Of a stretch of DNA of 64,000 nt, positions 61,715 through 64,000 are shown one piece after another (positions within the stretch are counted from its first letter, which is position 1; every line of letters begins with the position of its first letter). The position numbers and the translations under genes are program-made. The DNA lies in assembly GCF_000479005.1 (NCBI RefSeq), contig NZ_AWXC01000041.1, forward strand, positions 122,618-186,617, read 5' to 3'. The DNA comes from Prevotella sp. BV3P1. GTDB lineage: Bacteria; Bacteroidota; Bacteroidia; Bacteroidales; Bacteroidaceae. The notes below the pieces were generated by a model. It searched no databases. It saw nothing but the letters and a program-made list of their open reading frames with translations, and was not told where the DNA came from.

Positions 61715-62542
61715 ATGGATTATTCAATCAACGTTCGAGGCAGGTTAGTTGACTTGTCCAGTCCTTTGGTGATGGGGATTCTGAATGTCACGCCCGACTC
61801 CTTTTACCAAGGGAGCAGAAAGCAGACGGAAATAGAAATTGCCCAGCGCACCAACCAGATTATAGAAGAAGGTGGAGAAATGATTGATGTGGGTGCGTTC
61901 TCCACACGTCCCGGTGCTTTTGAGGTGACCGAGGAAGAGGAGATGGATAGGCTTTGCCGTGCGTTGGCCATCGTTAGGCGTGAACAGCCGGAGGCTATTG
62001 TCTCGGTAGATACCTATCGGCCTCGTGTGGCCCGTCGATGTGTAGAAGAGTGGGGCGCTGACATCATCAACGACGTGTCTGAAGGCGGACTCACTGGTAT
62101 TGTCAACACACCGATACACGAGGAAGGGAGCATGTTCGAAACCGTTGCACGGCTTCAGGTGCCATATATCCTCATGTCGGTGAAATCGAATCTGCATGAC
62201 ATGCTGATTGCTTTTGCCAGGGAGACGCAGGAGCTGTATGCCCTGGGCGCGAAAGATATCATCCTGGATCCTGGGTTTGGCTTTGGAAAAACGCTCGACG
62301 AGAACTACAAGATTTATCATGATATGGAGCGTCTGCAGGTACTTGACTTGCCGTTGCTGGTGGGGATATCGCGAAAAAGCATGATATTCAAGTTGCTGGG
62401 CGGTGATCCTACAACATCTCTAAATGGCACGACGGTACTCAATACCATCGCGTTACAGAAGGGAGCTTCCATTCTGCGCGTGCACGATGTGCGAGAGGCT
62501 GTGGAGGCCTGTAAGATTTATGAGAGAATGCAAGGGGTGTGA
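61715..62542 (+). CDS. folP: Dihydropteroate synthase
   Basis: Joins p-aminobenzoate to dihydropterin pyrophosphate in folate synthesis, the target of sulfonamides; 275 residues from the ATG at 61715 (a GTG at 61709 is in frame). Motifs are MGILNVTPDSFYQGS (residues about 21-35), IDVGAFSTRPGA, SVDTYRPRVARR, DIINDVSEGG and DPGFGFGKTLDENY near the end, all diagnostic. It precedes dacA after a repeat-rich 220-bp gap. Confidence 0.95.
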   Translation: MDYSINVRGRLVDLSSPLVMGILNVTPDSFYQGSRKQTEIEIAQRTNQIIEEGGEMIDVGAFSTRPGAFEVTEEEEMDRLCRALAIVRREQPEAIVSVDTYRPRVARRCVEEWGADIINDVSEGGLTGIVNTPIHEEGSMFETVARLQVPYILMSVKSNLHDMLIAFARETQELYALGAKDIILDPGFGFGKTLDENYKIYHDMERLQVLDLPLLVGISRKSMIFKLLGGDPTTSLNGTTVLNTIALQKGASILRVHDVREAVEACKIYERMQGV

Positions 62543-62602
62543 TGGGGCACTACGGCAACCTCATCCCCAATGGCCTCACGCCCCCAGCAGCCTCTCCTCC
62601 AA

Positions 62603-62623
62603 CCCCTCCCCAAAGGGGAGGGG
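62603..62623. repeat. GC-rich palindrome, probable dispersed repeat
   Basis: CCCCTCCCC-AAA-GGGGAGGGG is a perfect 9-bp stem. It follows a C-rich stretch (CAGCAGCCTCTCCTCCAACC). Such palindromes recur in Bacteroidetes intergenic DNA. No T-run, so not an ordinary terminator. Confidence 0.65.
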
Positions 62624-62652
62624 AGTGATTAGCATTTTGGGTCGCGGAACTA

Positions 62653-62763
62653 TAAACTCGTAAACTTGTCAACTCGTCCACTAAAAGAAGAGCTATCAAC
62701 TCGTCAACTTGTTAACTCGTAAACTTATCAACTAAAAAACTCACAAACTCATAAACTCAAAAA
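62653..62763 (+). repeat. Octamer tandem repeat directly upstream of dacA
   Basis: Twelve 8-bp units with consensus T(A/C)AACT(C/T)G run in perfect phase, interrupted once by 11 bp (62685-62695), and end 4 bp before the dacA start codon. The last units drift to AAAACTCA, CAAACTCA and TAAACTCA. A change in unit number would alter the distance between promoter and start codon, or mRNA accessibility. Confidence 0.85.
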
Positions 62764-63540
62764 ATGATTCCATTCGAAATAGGTACGAAAGATATCATTG
62801 ATATCCTGTTAGTGGCACTGATGCTCTACTACGTATATCGGTTAATGAAAGAAAGCCGTTCGCTCAATGTCTTTATCGGAATATTGATATTTATCTTCAT
62901 CTGGCTGTTTGTCAGTCAAATATTAGAGATGCGCCTGCTGGGTTCTATTATGAACAAGCTGGTAAGCGTTGGAGTTATCGGCTTGATTATACTGTTTCAG
63001 GAAGAGATTCGTCGTTTCTTGTATGAGTTGGGTGCGCACCAGCGCTTTCAGGCTTTTTCCAGGCTTTTCACCAATAGCGATAAACAAGGTGAGGAGGACA
63101 AGGAAACCATTGTGCCCATTGTGCTGTCGTGCATGAGTATGGCTAAGAGCCATGTGGGGGCATTGATTGTCATTGAACGAGGTATGACCTTGAATGATAT
63201 CGTGGAAACGGGGGATGTTATTGATGCCAAGGTAAATCAACGACTGATAGAAAATATCTTTTTTAAGAACTCGCCTTTGCATGATGGCGCCATGATCATT
63301 TCCAAAAAGCGCATCAAAGCTGCCGGCTGTATCTTGCCGGTGTCGCACGACTTGAGTATACCAAAAGAGTTGGGATTGCGCCATCGGGCTGCAGCAGGGG
63401 TTACGCAAAACACGGATGCCATTGCCGTTGTGGTTTCTGAGGAGACAGGCCGCATCAGCGTGGCCATAAAGGGAGGATTTCGGTTGAGGTTGTCGGCAGA
63501 AGAATTGGAGAGCTTGTTGGCCAAGGAAATGGAGGCTTGA
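62764..63540 (+). CDS. dacA: Diadenylate cyclase (c-di-AMP synthase), CdaA type
   Basis: Makes the second messenger c-di-AMP from two ATP; 258 residues. Three N-terminal helices (IIDILLVALMLYYVYRL; LNVFIGILIFIFIWLFVSQ; LVSVGVIGLIILFQEEIRRFL) and a DAC domain (about 110-240) with HDGAMIISKKRIKAAGCILP and LGLRHRAAAGVTQNTDAIAVVVSEETG, the DGA and RHR catalytic motifs. The family controls potassium and cell-wall homeostasis. Its ATG directly follows the octamer repeat, and no promoter was identified between folP and dacA. Confidence 0.94.
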   Translation: MIPFEIGTKDIIDILLVALMLYYVYRLMKESRSLNVFIGILIFIFIWLFVSQILEMRLLGSIMNKLVSVGVIGLIILFQEEIRRFLYELGAHQRFQAFSRLFTNSDKQGEEDKETIVPIVLSCMSMAKSHVGALIVIERGMTLNDIVETGDVIDAKVNQRLIENIFFKNSPLHDGAMIISKKRIKAAGCILPVSHDLSIPKELGLRHRAAAGVTQNTDAIAVVVSEETGRISVAIKGGFRLRLSAEELESLLAKEMEA

Positions 63541-63719
63541 CCCTCGTTAGGATTTCTTAGCTGGTTTGGAACGAAAGATGGGGAAGAGAAGAAAGTCTGC
63601 GTAATGGTTTGCTGAAATATGAGCCCCATATATAATAAGGTGAAAACTGCCGAGAAAGGTTTCTTAAATACAAATAAACGTTAAATCCTTATCTTTTTTC
63701 AAACTTTTCTGCTCGTTTA
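63541..63719. other. AT-rich region upstream of the rRNA-type promoter
   Basis: No gene. The stretch 63655-63715 is rich in A and T runs and could act as an UP element for the strong promoter that follows. Confidence 0.4.
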
Positions 63720-63751
63720 TTTGGAGGGTATTGTTTTTCGTATTACCTTTG
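63720..63751 (+). promoter_or_regulatory. Strong promoter, probably of an rRNA operon
   Basis: TTTG (63720-63723), exactly 20 bp, TACCTTTG (63744-63751): full consensus, preceded by A/T-rich DNA. Confidence 0.8.
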
Positions 63752-64000
63752 CACTCGCTTTCGCACTAAAAGTTGCGTTAGCGTTACAGAGAAGCGATCT
63801 TTGAAAAGATTTACATAAAGACAGAAGTAGTACAAGAAGCATGAGTATTGTTAAAGATGCTCATGGGTGAATATTTACGAACCGTTCAATTCTTAATAGA
63901 AACGAACAAAGGTGAGAATACTTAAATTCTGGAGTTTCGTTCTGAACAGAGAAAATGAAGTTGGTTTGATAGGTATGTTTTTGGCGCGAGCCTTTTACAG
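63752..64000 (+). other. Untranslated leader, probably of the 16S rRNA precursor
   Basis: No coding frame. Stretches such as GCGATCTTTGAAAAGATTTACATAA resemble 16S leaders of this group (only in style; split here for brevity at GCGATCTTTGAAAAG). The mature 16S start (AGAGTTTGATCCTGG) is not reached before the window ends, so the assignment is an inference. Confidence 0.5.

Overview
The window looks like the chromosome of a Bacteroidales bacterium, most likely Prevotellaceae. The grounds are promoters of the form TTTG-N19/20-TAnnTTTG upstream of many genes, a glycine-lipid acyltransferase pair, a hybrid two-component regulator ending in an AraC-type DNA-binding domain, a GH92 alpha-mannosidase lipoprotein, and IS1380/IS30-type elements of the kind common in Bacteroides and Prevotella.

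Layout. 1-9138 (minus strand): the division and cell-wall cluster mraZ-rsmH-ftsL-ftsI-murE-mraY-murD-ftsW, with ftsW cut by the window edge. 9463-13920 (plus): two lipid acyltransferases and a GH92 enzyme with an unusual active-site motif. 14644-28654: housekeeping genes, comprising dgt, then dut with a TPR/DUF4292/EnvC-like envelope operon, nhaA, an acyl-CoA ligase, prfB, a CYTH phosphatase, a VanZ-like protein, a helix-hairpin-helix protein and a CobW GTPase. 28861-32585: fhs, tRNA-Pro(CGG), and murF, which lies away from the main mur cluster. 33222-36253: hemN and hemG, separated by a 194-bp palindromic MITE. 36300-49611: an AT-rich accessory island between hemG and hemD. 49735-53943 (minus): a TonB-dependent receptor, an RhtX/FptX-like MFS permease and hemD in one operon. 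54940-61447: a TPR-containing hybrid histidine kinase, then a long helical surface lipoprotein and an OmpA-family protein. 61715-63540: folP and the c-di-AMP synthase gene dacA. 63720-64000: a strong promoter and leader that probably belong to an rRNA operon beginning just outside the window.

Most interesting region. The island carries seven left ends of one IS1380-family element, all in the same orientation and all internally deleted or truncated. Five of them stop 9-46 bp upstream of a minus-strand accessory gene, and between the IS end and that gene there is usually the 3' tail of a beheaded upstream ORF that overlaps or abuts the gene's start. This is what would be expected if toxin-immunity pairs had lost their toxin genes and kept the immunity genes. 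One 215-residue protein is present twice, with 7 of 8 nucleotide differences changing an amino acid and four of those within nine residues. The same island holds a cytolysin-like lipoprotein apparently lodged inside an IS copy, an intact IS30, remnants of a third IS family and several palindromic elements.

A second pattern not explained by annotation is a family of arrays, each made of four 22-bp units whose cores are degenerate 17-bp palindromes. They lie between unrelated genes at 2202, 14118, 30991 and, decayed, about 54506. The exact two-turn spacing suggests a multi-site DNA-binding platform or a dispersed repeat family.
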